Shown: positions 35,479 through 45,267, counted from the stretch's first letter. The stretch: DNA of 64,000 bases from Oceanomicrobium pacificus (GCF_009833495.1 NZ_WUWG01000003.1:744001-808000), one strand, 5' to 3'. Made by a program: numbers and translations. The notes: a model not told the origin generated them from the letters alone.

Positions 35479-35883
35479 ATGTCGGAGCCCAGCTACAGGA
35501 TCGGATGCGATTGCGGAACGGTTCAGGTGACACTCACCGGCAGCCCCCGCGTGCGCGGCCATTGCCACTGCAATGCCTGCCGCATCCTGCTCGACACTCC
35601 ATATCACTCGGTGACCGCCTGGATGCCCGAGCAGGTCGACGTGACCGCGGGCAGCGACAGTCTGGTCAGCTTTCAGCATCCCGACCTGTCGATGAAGAAA
35701 ATCTTCTGCCGGGATTGCGGGACCACCTTGTGGAACACCAACAAGATGGACTGGCGCGTCGTGTCCCAGCATCTGATCGCCAAACGGCTCGGGGGCCTGC
35801 CGGACGAGCTGCAATCGCTCAGCCACTTCCACTATGGCGCGCGGATTGTCGACGTGGATGACGATCTGCCGAAGAAAGACTGA
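35479..35883 (+). CDS. GFA-family zinc protein (glutathione-dependent formaldehyde-activating-like)
   Basis: The founding member was proposed to speed glutathione-formaldehyde adduct formation, and most homologues are uncharacterised. The 134-residue protein keeps the zinc cysteine set: Cys10-x-Cys12, Cys29-x-Cys31-x-x-Cys34, and Cys77-x-x-Cys80 followed by GTTLW. The usual NGI-type loop is not obvious. It lies 13 bases after the phosphatase-like gene and 3 bases before the end of the convergent XRE regulator. The substrate is unknown. Confidence 0.85.
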   Translation: MSEPSYRIGCDCGTVQVTLTGSPRVRGHCHCNACRILLDTPYHSVTAWMPEQVDVTAGSDSLVSFQHPDLSMKKIFCRDCGTTLWNTNKMDWRVVSQHLIAKRLGGLPDELQSLSHFHYGARIVDVDDDLPKKD

Positions 35884-35886
35884 GCG

Positions 35887-36543
35887 TCAGTCCACCAGTG
35901 ACGTGACCCAGAGGATGACCGCATCTTCCTGGCTGAGCGACACGAGGTTGTGCCCCATCGCCGCGTCATAATAAGCGGTGTCGCCGCGTTTCAGATCGAC
36001 CGGCTCGTAGAACTCGCTGAAGAACCGCACCACGCCCGACAGGACATAGAGAAACTCCTCCCCGTCATGGCGCACCCATCCGTCAAACTCGTCGAAGGAA
36101 CGGGCCCGCACCGTCGCGCGATAGGGCAACATCCGTTTGCGGCTGAGGTCGGCGGCAAGGATCTCATGCTCGTAGGTCTTGGTGATGAGCGCCGTGCCCT
36201 CTCCGGTGCGGGTGATCGCGCGCCGCGCCAGCACCCGGTCGTTCTTCGGCGGGGTGAAAAGCTGCGGGATGGATATATCGAGCCCGTCCGCCAGCTTGCG
36301 CATCGCATCGAAGGTGGGCGACATTTGCTCGTTTTCGATCTTCGACAGGGTCGAGCGGGCCAATCCGGCCTTGCGGGCCGCCTGTTCCAGCGTCCAGTTG
36401 CGCGCCTTGCGCAGCGCCCGCACGCGTTCGCCCAGGTTGATCGGCGCGGCAAGCTGGTCGTCGCCGCTGGCGCGCGCCACACGCAAAACGCTGATTTCCT
36501 GATCGCTTTCCGGCGTCTCTGGTCCGCTGGACGGCATCGACAT
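35887..36543 (-). CDS. XRE-family regulator with C-terminal cupin domain
   Basis: A 218-residue transcription factor. An acidic N-tail (1-35) precedes an HTH of the lambda-repressor type (about 37-95, LGERVRALRKARNWTLEQAARKAGLARSTLSKIENEQMSPTF, given here only as a region). The cupin domain covers about 125-216, with HDGEEFLYVLSGVVRFFSEF and KRGDTAYYDAAMGHNLVSL. Such regulators usually sense a small ligand of a nearby catabolic or redox pathway. It is divergent from the acyl-CoA synthetase-DsbA pair (67-base gap), the most likely target. A GAAGGAG ribosome site precedes the start. Confidence 0.85.
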   Translation of the reverse strand: MSMPSSGPETPESDQEISVLRVARASGDDQLAAPINLGERVRALRKARNWTLEQAARKAGLARSTLSKIENEQMSPTFDAMRKLADGLDISIPQLFTPPKNDRVLARRAITRTGEGTALITKTYEHEILAADLSRKRMLPYRATVRARSFDEFDGWVRHDGEEFLYVLSGVVRFFSEFYEPVDLKRGDTAYYDAAMGHNLVSLSQEDAVILWVTSLVD

Positions 36544-36610
36544 CGCTCCTTCAAAAGATTAGGAGGCTGCATAGCCCCTTTGATCGCAACCTTCAATTCC
36601 CCGGCCCGCC

Positions 36611-38185
36611 ATGCCTGACCCTGCGCTCTTCGATGACGGACCGCCGCCCACCTGCCCGGCGCGGTTCAACATGGCAGCCTATGTGCTGGAGGCTGGACGG
36701 GCGCGGCCCGACCATCCGGCGCTTCTGACACTGGCTGGTCCGGGACAGGTGGCTTTGAGTCTCAGCCACGGGGCGTTGCGCCGTGCCGTTCTGGAAACGG
36801 CCGCAGGTTTGCAGGCTGCGGGCTTGGCGCGGGGCGACCGGATCGTGCTGCGGCTGGGCAATGTGCCGGCCTTCCCGATCCTCTTCTATGCATCCCTTGC
36901 GCTCGGGGCCGTGCCGGTCCCACTCTCGGCCCAGCTGACGGCCAGCGAACTGGCACCCATGCTGGACCTGATCGCGCCAGCGATGATCGCGCATGGCGGT
37001 GACCTGCCCTTGCCCGACCATAAGGCGCTGCGGGTCGATGCCGACCGGCTCGATCATTTGCGCACGTGCGGCACGCTGGCGGGATTTGCGGACACGGGCG
37101 CCGACGATCCGGCCTATATCCTCTTCACATCCGGGACGGGCGGGCGTCCGCGCGCCGTCCTGCACGCACATCGTGCGGCCTTTGCCCGGCGGATGATGTG
37201 GCACGACTGGTACGGGCTGACGCCACGCGACCGGATGCTGCATGCCGGCGCCTTCAACTGGTCCTATACGCTCGGCACCGGCCTGACCGACCCGTGGGCT
37301 GCCGGTGCCACCGCGTTGATCTATACCGGTCCGCCGGACCGGGCCGTCTGGGCGGCGCTCGCAGCAGAACATGGCGCGACGATTTTTGCAGCTGTGCCGG
37401 GCGTTTATCGCCAACTTCTGAAGTCTGGCGCGGATTGCCGCGCCGGTTTTTCCGCTCTGCGCCACGGCCTGTCGGCGGGCGAAGCCATGTCGCCCGACCT
37501 GCACCGCGCCTGGCAGGACGCGACCGGCTGCCGCGTGCACGAGGCGCTCGGCATGACCGAGATTTCCACCTATGTTTCGGGCGCGCCGCACCGGCCTGCG
37601 CCGACTGGCACGTCAGGCTATCCGCAGGCCGGACGCCGGATCGCCATCCTGCCGGAGACGGACGCGGATACGGCATCCGGTGCGCGCCCCGCTCCGGTTC
37701 CGCGCGGCACACCCGGTCTTCTGGCGGTCTCCACCCGGGACCCGGGCCTGATGCTCGGCTATCTCGACGAGGCGGGCGCGCCGCCCCGGCCCGCAGACGG
37801 GGACTGGTTCCTGACCGGTGACCGCGCGGTCATGGCTGAGGACGGCGCCATAACCCATCTGGGCCGCGCGGACGATGTGCTGAATGTGCAGGGCTACCGC
37901 GTCTCGGCACGCGAGGTCGAACTGGCGCTCGCAGCCCACCCACAGGTAGAGGAGGTCGCGGTTGCCGCCCTGCGTCGCCGCGCCGATCTCGACGTGATGG
38001 CGGCCTTCATCGTGCCGGTCGCGGGTTCACATCCCGCGCCCGAGACCCTATCTGACTTCCTGAATGACCGGCTCGCCCGCTACAAACAGCCGCGCGAGTT
38101 CATCCTGCTCGATGCCCTGCCCCGCAGCGCCAACGGCAAAATCCTCAAACGCGTCCTGACGGATGCCCATGGCTGGAAGGGCTGA
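36611..38185 (+). CDS. AMP-forming acyl-CoA synthetase (ANL superfamily)
   Basis: The enzyme adenylates a carboxylate and transfers it to CoA. The 524 residues have the P-loop ILFTSGTGGRPRAVLHAH (170-187; the usual TSGTTGxPK with Gly and Arg substitutions), the adenine-binding GMTEIS near 315, the TGD motif in WFLTGDRAVM, and the C-terminal catalytic Lys510 in SANGKILKRVL. The FNWSYTLGTGL block resembles benzoate-CoA ligase and medium-chain synthetase relatives, but the substrate is not determined. It is followed 1 base later by a DsbA-family gene and is divergent from an XRE-cupin regulator. Confidence 0.88.
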   Translation: MPDPALFDDGPPPTCPARFNMAAYVLEAGRARPDHPALLTLAGPGQVALSLSHGALRRAVLETAAGLQAAGLARGDRIVLRLGNVPAFPILFYASLALGAVPVPLSAQLTASELAPMLDLIAPAMIAHGGDLPLPDHKALRVDADRLDHLRTCGTLAGFADTGADDPAYILFTSGTGGRPRAVLHAHRAAFARRMMWHDWYGLTPRDRMLHAGAFNWSYTLGTGLTDPWAAGATALIYTGPPDRAVWAALAAEHGATIFAAVPGVYRQLLKSGADCRAGFSALRHGLSAGEAMSPDLHRAWQDATGCRVHEALGMTEISTYVSGAPHRPAPTGTSGYPQAGRRIAILPETDADTASGARPAPVPRGTPGLLAVSTRDPGLMLGYLDEAGAPPRPADGDWFLTGDRAVMAEDGAITHLGRADDVLNVQGYRVSAREVELALAAHPQVEEVAVAALRRRADLDVMAAFIVPVAGSHPAPETLSDFLNDRLARYKQPREFILLDALPRSANGKILKRVLTDAHGWKG

Positions 38186-38186
38186 C

Positions 38187-38873
38187 ATGACCACGACCCT
38201 CGACATCACTTCCGACCCGATCTGCCCCTGGTGCTATATCGGCAAGAGCTATCTCGACCGAGCGCTGGCACAAGCGCCCGACCATCCGTTCGAAATCCGC
38301 TGGCGTCCGTTCCAACTCAACCCCGACATGCCGGCCGAGGGCATGGACCGCCGCGCCTATCTCGAAGGCAAGTTTGGCGGGCCAGAGGGTGCAGCAAGCG
38401 TGTACGGCCGGATCGAGGAAACCGCGAAACAGGCCGGGCTCGACATCGATTTTGCCGCGATCAAGCGGACGCCCAACACCATCGACGCACACCGGCTCAT
38501 CCATTGGGCCGGGATCGAGGGGCGCCAGCCGGCCGTTGTGGCCCAGCTGTTCCGCCGCTATTTCCGCGAGGGGCAGGATATTTCCGACCATGGCGTGCTG
38601 ACCGATGTGGCCGAAGCAGTCGGCATGAATGCCGAGGCCACCGCGCGGCTCCTGTCGGGCGAGGCCGACCGGGACGAGGTGCGCCGCGCCGACCAGATGG
38701 CCCGCGACATGGGCGTTCAGGGTGTGCCGACCTTCATCATCGGGGCGCATTATGCGCTGAGCGGTGCGCAACCGCCCGAGCTTTGGGGGCAGGTGATCGC
38801 GGAGATCACGGAAAAGACCCGCGCCATGGCCGACACGGCCGCGCGCGAGACGCCGGGCGGCCTGCCGAACTGA
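38187..38873 (+). CDS. DsbA-family (FrnE-like) thiol oxidoreductase
   Basis: A 228-residue cytoplasmic thioredoxin-fold protein with no signal peptide. The redox motif is CPWC (13-16) in SDPICPWCYIGK, followed by the inserted helical domain (about 60-150). The cis-Pro region GVQGVPTFIIG (about 177-187) closes the fold. FrnE-like members act in polyketide isomerisation or redox repair, but most have unknown substrates. The ATG at 38187 starts 1 base after the acyl-CoA synthetase stop, so both are made together. Confidence 0.88.
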   Translation: MTTTLDITSDPICPWCYIGKSYLDRALAQAPDHPFEIRWRPFQLNPDMPAEGMDRRAYLEGKFGGPEGAASVYGRIEETAKQAGLDIDFAAIKRTPNTIDAHRLIHWAGIEGRQPAVVAQLFRRYFREGQDISDHGVLTDVAEAVGMNAEATARLLSGEADRDEVRRADQMARDMGVQGVPTFIIGAHYALSGAQPPELWGQVIAEITEKTRAMADTAARETPGGLPN

Positions 38874-38880
38874 ACGGGCT

Positions 38881-39948
38881 TCAGCCCGGCAGGAAGACGC
38901 GGGTTTCGCGCGCCGTCAGGCTCAGCCGCCGCGTCGGACCATAGCCGCTGAGGTCGGCGCGCAGTTCGGGGAACAGGTCGAGCACCTCCGCCACATGGTC
39001 CGTCTGCAGCATGTCGAGCGTCAGATCGCCCAGAAACAGGCTTTCCGACCAGACCCCGTCCGCCATCACGATCTGGTGGCGATCGAAGAGCATATGCCAG
39101 TAGGTCACGCTCGCGGCGTCCTCGTCCCGCAGGACGCCGGAGGCCCCGACCAGACCGGCTGCCGGTGCCAGCACTTCCGACGTGTCGAAATAGAGCTGCG
39201 CCACCGGACCCGCGACCAGCATCCGGTGCTGGGGGGAGACGATCAGGTCGCGCGACGGTGTGTCGGGCCCGAACGCATGCGCCCGGATCCGCACAGGCCG
39301 CATCCGCGCCGCCGTGCCGGACAGGGCGACCGTCCGGCTGCCGATCCAGCGCAGGGGCTGCGGCCCGTCATCCCACGTCAGAACCATATCGCCGGGCGCC
39401 AGCGTCTCGATCGCGCGCGGCCCTGCTTGCGTGTCGATCAACGCGCCTTTGGTGAAACAGACGAAGCTCTGCCCCGGTGTTGGCGGATTGGTGAAGACAT
39501 AGCTGCCATCGGGTTGCAGCCCGAGCGAACTGCCGATGACCTGCCCCGTCGTGTCGAGCACCTGCGCCGCCTGCCCCGCGAAAGGGTCGCCTGTCGCAGT
39601 AGAAGCCGTGTAGGGCGTGCCGAAACTGTAAAGCCCGAATGTTTCGCCGGTGACCGCATCATAGAGCCCCACCGCATCCTCGCGGTGCAGCGCCAGCGGT
39701 CCGGTGCCAAAATTTGCCCCGAACACATAGTGGTCTGCTGCGTTGCCGGTGGTCAGCTGCCCGTCCGTGACCGTGTATATGTCACCGGCGGCGGGGCTGG
39801 CCGTCGTCGATCCGTCATGGCTGCGATCATAGATCACCAGACGCAGGTTCGCCGGATCGCCGGTATAGGAGGACGGGATCCGCACCTCGAGCATGTCGAG
39901 ATTGGCCGAACCCAGATACTTGATCTCCGAAATTGCCGGATCTGCCAT
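38881..39948 (-). CDS. Hint-domain protein with N-terminal lamin-tail-like domain
   Basis: A 355-residue protein common in style to Rhodobacterales. Residues 1-155 are beta-rich and resemble a lamin-tail or similar surface domain (SEIKYLGSANLDMLEVRIP). The Hint (hedgehog/intein) domain covers about 163-340. Its first residue is Cys164 (CFTKGALIDT), and it has the AIETLAPGDMVLT block and the SPQHRML motif with His241. Hint domains cut the bond before their first Cys, so the protein could release or lipidate its N-part, or be a degenerate descendant. No signal peptide or type I secretion genes are nearby. It is convergent with the DsbA gene (7-base gap). Confidence 0.82.
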   Translation of the reverse strand: MADPAISEIKYLGSANLDMLEVRIPSSYTGDPANLRLVIYDRSHDGSTTASPAAGDIYTVTDGQLTTGNAADHYVFGANFGTGPLALHREDAVGLYDAVTGETFGLYSFGTPYTASTATGDPFAGQAAQVLDTTGQVIGSSLGLQPDGSYVFTNPPTPGQSFVCFTKGALIDTQAGPRAIETLAPGDMVLTWDDGPQPLRWIGSRTVALSGTAARMRPVRIRAHAFGPDTPSRDLIVSPQHRMLVAGPVAQLYFDTSEVLAPAAGLVGASGVLRDEDAASVTYWHMLFDRHQIVMADGVWSESLFLGDLTLDMLQTDHVAEVLDLFPELRADLSGYGPTRRLSLTARETRVFLPG

Positions 39949-40010
39949 GCCTGCCCTGTCTTCCCCCGCCTGACAGCTGTCGCCCTTCCAGCTTCCGCGT
40001 CAATCCTTAA

Positions 40011-43000
40011 TCAGGCTTTGTCAGCCTTCGCTCTGCCCTTCGCGGCCCCGTCCTGCACGGAGAGTTGAGCCAGATCGCGCGCGATGGCAAAGGCGCCCTT
40101 CACCTTCTCCGCATCATTGGCCCAAGACCGCCGCACGACGATCTTGTTGTCCTTCACCTTGGCCAGCCCGTTCTGCTTCTGGATGAAGGTCACAAGGCCC
40201 GCCGGATTGGCGAACTTGTCCTTGTGGAACTGGATCGTCGCGCCTTTCGGCCCGCCGTCGAGTTTCGCAATGCCCGCCTTCCGGCACATGGCCTTGATGC
40301 GAACAATGTTCATCAACATGTTGACTTCACGCGGCAATTTTCCAAACCGGTCGATCATTTCCGCCGCGAACCCTTCGAGTTCGACCTTGGTCGACAGGCC
40401 CGACAGGCGGCGATAGAGACCGAGCCGCACATCGAGGTCGGGCACATAGCTGTCGGGGATCAGCACCGGCACGCCAAGGTTGATTTGCGGCGCCCATGTC
40501 TCGTCAGCTTCTGACAGGCCCTCTAGCTCGCCTGCCTTGATCTTGGCAATCGCCTCTTCCAGCATCTCCTGATAGAGCTCGTAGCCGACCTCGCGCACAT
40601 GGCCAGACTGCTCGTCGCCGAGCAGGTTCCCCGCCCCGCGAATGTCGAGATCCTGACTGGCCAGCGTGAAGCCTGCACCGAGCGAATCGAGCGCGCCCAG
40701 CACGCGTAGACGTTTTTCCGCCCCCGGCGTCAGCGGCTTGCGCGGCTTGGTCGTCATGTAGGCATAGGCGCGGATCTTCGACCGGCCGACACGCCCGCGG
40801 ATCTGGTAGAGCTGCGACAGGCCGAACATGTCGGCCCGATGCACAACGAGCGTGTTGGCGGCCGGAATGTCGAGGCCGCTTTCCACGATGGTCGTGGCCA
40901 GAAGCACATCATACTTGCCGTCGTAGAACGCGTTCATCCGGTCGTCGAGTTCGGTCGCCGGCATCTGCCCGTGGGCCACGACAAAGCTGACCTCGGGCAC
41001 CTGTTCGCGCAGGAATTCCTCGATATCGGCCAGATCGGAGATGCGCGGCACGACATAGAAGCTCTGCCCGCCGCGATAATGTTCGCGCAGGAGCGCCTCG
41101 CGGATCGTGACCGGATCGAATTCGCTGACATAGGTGCGGATCGACAGCCGGTCGACAGGCGGCGTGCCGATGAGCGACAAGTCCCGAACGCCTGACAGCG
41201 CCAGTTGCAGCGTGCGCGGGATCGGCGTGGCCGACAGGGTCAGCACATGCACCTCGGACCGCAACTGCTTCAGCCGTTCCTTGTGGGTGACGCCGAACTT
41301 CTGTTCCTCGTCCACGATGATCATGCCCAGATTGGCAAATTTCACGTTCTTGGCGAGGATCGCATGGGTGCCGACCACGATATCGACCTGCCCGTTGGCC
41401 AGTTCCGCGCGGGTCAGGTTCGCCGATTTCTGCGTCACGAAGCGCGACAGTTGTCGCACGGTGACCGGCAGGCCCCGGAACCGTTCCGCGAAGTTCTGGT
41501 AGTGCTGGCGTGCAAGCAGCGTCGTGGGCGCGATCACCGCGACCTGGGTGCCCGACATGGCCGCCACATAGGCCGCCCGCAGCGCCACTTCGGTTTTCCC
41601 GAAGCCCACATCGCCGCAAACGAGCCGGTCCATCGGACGGCCCGACGCCAGATCCTCCAGCACATCCTCGATCGCATTCAGCTGGTCATCCGTTTCCTGA
41701 TAGGGGAAGCGGGTGCAGAATTCGTCATAGCTGTGATCCTGCGGCACGAGCTTCGGCGCGGTGCGCAGAGCACGTTCCGCAGCGATCCGGATGAGCTTGT
41801 CCGCCATGTCGCGGACCCGCTCCTTCAGCTTCGCCTTCTTCGCCTGCCAGGCGCCGCCGCCGAGCCGGTCGAGCAGCCCTTCCTCATGCCCGTAGCGGCT
41901 GAGCAGTTCGACATTCTCCACCGGCAGGTAGAGCCGATCGCCGCCGGCATATTCGAGCGCGATACATTCGTGCGGCGCGCCGGCGGCGGTGATCGTCTCC
42001 AGTCCCGTATAGCGCCCGACCCCGTGCTCGATATGGACGATCAGGTCGCCGGGGCTGAGGCTGTTCGCTTCGGTCAGGAAGTTTTCCGCCTTGCGGCGGC
42101 GGCGCGCGGGCCGGATCAGCCGGTCGCCCAGCACATCCTGCTCGGCAATCACCGTATAGGCCGGGGTCTCGAACCCCTGTTCCAGTCCCCAGATCGCCAG
42201 ATAGAGTCCGCCGGAGCCGGCAGGCAGGTCGGTCAGCCGATCCAGGTCCTGACAGTCGGTCAGCCCGTCATCTTCCAGAAGCGTCCGGAACCGCTCGCGC
42301 GACCCTTCGGAATAGCAGGCAAGGACCACATGGCCGGACCTGCGCCGGGCACCGATATGCTCGGCCAATGCACCGAAAAGCGATATCTCCTCGCGCTGGC
42401 GCTCCGGCGCGAAATTGCGCCCGATCCGGCCGCCCGCATCGATGACGCCCGGTCCGGACGGAGACGGAAGCGGGCTGAAGAGCCGCAACCGGCGGCCGGC
42501 CATGGCCGCATCCCATGCCGGATCGTCGAGATAGAGCGCCTCGGGTCGCACGGGCTTGTAGACCGACCCCAGTTTCGAGCGGTCCTGCAGGGCCGCCTGA
42601 CGGGCCTCATACTGTTCGGAGATCGCGGTCCAGCGCGCGTGCCGTGCCGCGTCGCTCTGGTCGTCCATCGAGACCGGCGCATCCGGCAGGTAGTCGAAAA
42701 AGCTCTCAAGCCCCTCATAGAAAAACGGGAGCCAATGCTCCATCCCCTGATGCTTGCGGCCCTCGCTGACGGCAGCATAGAGCGCATCGTCATTGCCCGC
42801 CGCCCCGAAACTCGTGCGATAGGCCTGCCGGAAACGCTTGATCGCCGCCTCGTCGAGGATGATCTCGGACACGGGCGCCAGTTCGATCCGGTCGATATGG
42901 GCGGTCGTGCGCTGGGTCTCGGCGTCGAAACGGCGGATACCATCCACCACATCGCCGAACAGGTCGAGCCGCACCGGACCGCCCTGCCCCGGCGGGAAAA

Positions 43001-43505
43001 TGTCGATCAACCCGCCGCGCACGGCAAAATCGCCCGGTTCGGTCACCGTCGGGGACGGGCTGAACCCCATCCGCACAAGGAAGGCGCGCAGGGCCTCCAC
43101 ATTCAGTTGCCGGTCCTTCTCGGCCACGAAACTGGCAGCGGCAATCGCCGCATGGGGCGGCACTTTCTGGGTCGCGGCATTGAGCGTCGTCAGGACCAGC
43201 GCCGGCCGGTCGAACCCGCCCGCAAGCGTGGCGAGCGTCGCCATGCGCTGGGCGGAAATGTCGGCATTGGGCGAGATGCGGTCATAGGGCACACAATCCC
43301 AGGCCGGGAAGGTCAGAACCGGCAGATCGGGCGCGACGAAGCCGAGCGCGGTGCGCAGCGCGGCCATCCGGGCATCGTCGCGGGCCACGTGAATGACCGG
43401 TCCGCCATGCGCCGCCACCTCGCGCGCGATCAGCTGCGCGTCGAATCCCTCGGGCGCGCCACCAACCAGAAGCCGGTGCGTCTCTGATCTGTTTTTTCCG
43501 CTCAT
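40011..43505 (-). CDS. mfd: transcription-repair coupling factor
   Basis: Mfd removes stalled RNA polymerase and recruits UvrA to DNA lesions. The start at 43505 gives 1164 residues. The UvrB-like N-terminal module has FPAWDCVPYDRISPNADI near 80-97. The CarD-like polymerase-interaction domain (SPGDLIVHIEHGVGRYTGLE) is near 480-500. The RecG-type translocase has Walker A GDVGFGKTEV near 633 and DEEQKFGV near 730, and a C-terminal module closes the protein. Longer upstream frames on this strand overlap a membrane-protein gene and have no homology. A small membrane protein gene lies 80 bases upstream on the same strand. Confidence 0.97.
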   Translation of the reverse strand: MSGKNRSETHRLLVGGAPEGFDAQLIAREVAAHGGPVIHVARDDARMAALRTALGFVAPDLPVLTFPAWDCVPYDRISPNADISAQRMATLATLAGGFDRPALVLTTLNAATQKVPPHAAIAAASFVAEKDRQLNVEALRAFLVRMGFSPSPTVTEPGDFAVRGGLIDIFPPGQGGPVRLDLFGDVVDGIRRFDAETQRTTAHIDRIELAPVSEIILDEAAIKRFRQAYRTSFGAAGNDDALYAAVSEGRKHQGMEHWLPFFYEGLESFFDYLPDAPVSMDDQSDAARHARWTAISEQYEARQAALQDRSKLGSVYKPVRPEALYLDDPAWDAAMAGRRLRLFSPLPSPSGPGVIDAGGRIGRNFAPERQREEISLFGALAEHIGARRRSGHVVLACYSEGSRERFRTLLEDDGLTDCQDLDRLTDLPAGSGGLYLAIWGLEQGFETPAYTVIAEQDVLGDRLIRPARRRRKAENFLTEANSLSPGDLIVHIEHGVGRYTGLETITAAGAPHECIALEYAGGDRLYLPVENVELLSRYGHEEGLLDRLGGGAWQAKKAKLKERVRDMADKLIRIAAERALRTAPKLVPQDHSYDEFCTRFPYQETDDQLNAIEDVLEDLASGRPMDRLVCGDVGFGKTEVALRAAYVAAMSGTQVAVIAPTTLLARQHYQNFAERFRGLPVTVRQLSRFVTQKSANLTRAELANGQVDIVVGTHAILAKNVKFANLGMIIVDEEQKFGVTHKERLKQLRSEVHVLTLSATPIPRTLQLALSGVRDLSLIGTPPVDRLSIRTYVSEFDPVTIREALLREHYRGGQSFYVVPRISDLADIEEFLREQVPEVSFVVAHGQMPATELDDRMNAFYDGKYDVLLATTIVESGLDIPAANTLVVHRADMFGLSQLYQIRGRVGRSKIRAYAYMTTKPRKPLTPGAEKRLRVLGALDSLGAGFTLASQDLDIRGAGNLLGDEQSGHVREVGYELYQEMLEEAIAKIKAGELEGLSEADETWAPQINLGVPVLIPDSYVPDLDVRLGLYRRLSGLSTKVELEGFAAEMIDRFGKLPREVNMLMNIVRIKAMCRKAGIAKLDGGPKGATIQFHKDKFANPAGLVTFIQKQNGLAKVKDNKIVVRRSWANDAEKVKGAFAIARDLAQLSVQDGAAKGRAKADKA

Positions 43506-43585
43506 GGCAGGCAGGTAGACCAGCGACCCGCCCGCGACAAGTCCCCGCGCACGCGCGCGAGCGGAAAAGCGCGACTTTTGCCTGT

Positions 43586-44101
43586 TCAGAAGGGCGGATA
43601 GGTCCGGATCAGGTGCAGCATCACGCCGATGAAGACCGCCAGGAAGATCGACAGAAGCCCGATCGCCTGCGTCCAGAACCGGTGCCAGCCGATCATGTCG
43701 AGCAGCGCTTCCGCGTCCGGCTCCTCCCGCAGCACCCGCGCCGCCAGCCGCCGCCGCCGGAAAAGCACGAGGCTGAGCGGAAGCGCGAGCAGGAACAGCG
43801 CCGCCACCGGTTCGACCCGCAGCCACAGGCCGGTGAGCGCCAGCACGGTCAGCACGAAGGCCAGAAGACCACTGATCCACGCGCCAAAGAGCTGGAACCC
43901 CTCGTCCAGTCGGCGGGCATGGATGCCGGCCAGTGTGACGATGTCACTGCGCGCCGCATCCTCGCCGCGTCGCGCCCGGATCGCCAGATCGTTCGGCACG
44001 CCGAGGGTGGAATGGGACACGACCACCCAGATGAGCGCGGTCAGCAGCCAGTACCACAGGCTGAAGATCTGCCCGGTGCCGAAAATCTGGCCATATGTCA
44101 T
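43586..44101 (-). CDS. predicted four-helix membrane protein, function unknown
   Basis: I do not recognise the family. The 171 residues show hydrophobic segments at about 12-30, 72-90, 92-112 and 143-163. Between them are a charged loop (NDLAIRARRGEDAARSDIVTLAGIHARRLDEG, 37-68) and an RRRRLAARVLREEPDAE stretch. The protein would expose its charged loop to one side of the inner membrane. It lies 80 bases before mfd on the same strand and is divergent from hemB. The codon pattern matches its neighbours. Confidence 0.7.
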   Translation of the reverse strand: MTYGQIFGTGQIFSLWYWLLTALIWVVVSHSTLGVPNDLAIRARRGEDAARSDIVTLAGIHARRLDEGFQLFGAWISGLLAFVLTVLALTGLWLRVEPVAALFLLALPLSLVLFRRRRLAARVLREEPDAEALLDMIGWHRFWTQAIGLLSIFLAVFIGVMLHLIRTYPPF

Positions 44102-44244
44102 TCTGATTGTCGCCTGCCTGCCGTCACACTGGGCCGACAGTGACCCGATGCCGCGCCGAATTCAAGCGGGGTCGCAAGCCCCCTCTCTTCCCGATCCGCG
44201 GCCCCTCGGCTATGGTCCGCGCAGAAGCAGATGCCGGAGCGCCC

Positions 44245-45258
44245 ATGTCCCAGATCGTCACGCCCTTTCCGCTGCGCCGCGCCCGGCGCACCCGCCGCAC
44301 CGAATGGATGCGCGAGATGGTGCGCGAGCACCGCCTGTCGACCCGCGACCTGATCTGGCCGATCTTCATCCGCGACGGCGAGAATGTGACCGAACCGGTG
44401 GACGCCCTGCCCGGCGTGTCGCGCCTGTCGATCGATCAGGCGGTTCTGGCAGCCGAAGAAGCGGCGGCCCTGGAAATTCCGTGCCTTGCGCTCTTTCCCT
44501 ATACCGATCCGGCGCTCAAGACTCCGGAGGCAGAGGAAGCCTGGAACCCAGACAATCTGGTCAACCGCGCAACCCGCGCCATCAAGGCTGCTGTTCCGGA
44601 CATCGGCATCATGCTCGATGTGGCGCTCGACCCCTATAACAGCGACGGGCATGACGGGATCGTGCGCGACGGCGAGGTGCTGAACGACGAAACGCTTCTG
44701 GCGCTGGAGAAGCAGGCGCTGGCGCAAGCTGACGCGGGCGCGGACATTCTCGGGCCGTCCGACATGATGGACGGGCGGATCGGGGTGATCCGTCAGGCGC
44801 TGGAGCGCAACGATTTCGGCCAGACGGCGATCATGTCCTATTCGGCCAAATATGCCTCAGCCTTCTATGGTCCGTTCCGCGACGCGGTCGGTGCGTCGGG
44901 TGCGCTCAAAGGTGACAAGAAGGGCTACCAGATGGACCCGGGCAACGGGGCGGAAGCCCTGCGTGAGGTCGCGCATGACCTGTCCGAAGGGGCCGACATG
45001 GTGATGGTCAAGCCCGGCATGCCCTATCTCGACATCTGCCAGCGGGTGAAGGCGGAGTTCGGCGTGCCGACCTTCGCCTATCAGGTGTCCGGCGAATATG
45101 CGATGATCCGTGCCGCTGCGCAGAACGGCTGGATCGACGGGGATGCGGCGATGATGGAAAGCCTGACAGCCTTCAAACGCGCCGGATGCGACGGAATCCT
45201 GAGCTATTTCGCGCCGCGCGTGGCCCGCATCCTGCTCGACGAACCGCTCGACGACTGA
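44245..45258 (+). CDS. hemB: delta-aminolevulinic acid dehydratase (porphobilinogen synthase)
   Basis: HemB condenses two 5-aminolevulinate molecules to porphobilinogen for heme, and in phototrophic relatives bacteriochlorophyll. The 337 residues carry the two active-site lysines, Lys202 (SYSAKYASAFYGPFRDA) and Lys256 (MVKPGMPYLD). The active-site metal segment DVALDPYNSDGHDG (125-138) has Asp/Ala in place of the three cysteines of zinc enzymes, so this is the non-zinc (Mg-type or metal-free) form. The start at 44245 gives the family N-terminus. It is divergent from the membrane-protein/mfd unit. Confidence 0.97.
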   Translation: MSQIVTPFPLRRARRTRRTEWMREMVREHRLSTRDLIWPIFIRDGENVTEPVDALPGVSRLSIDQAVLAAEEAAALEIPCLALFPYTDPALKTPEAEEAWNPDNLVNRATRAIKAAVPDIGIMLDVALDPYNSDGHDGIVRDGEVLNDETLLALEKQALAQADAGADILGPSDMMDGRIGVIRQALERNDFGQTAIMSYSAKYASAFYGPFRDAVGASGALKGDKKGYQMDPGNGAEALREVAHDLSEGADMVMVKPGMPYLDICQRVKAEFGVPTFAYQVSGEYAMIRAAAQNGWIDGDAAMMESLTAFKRAGCDGILSYFAPRVARILLDEPLDD

Positions 45259-45267
45259 CGCGCCGCG

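Noticed and set aside
43506-43880. An N-terminal extension of mfd of about 125 residues
   Set aside because: It would overlap the membrane-protein gene, is Ala/Gly/Arg low-complexity, and the ATG at 43505 gives the normal Mfd start.
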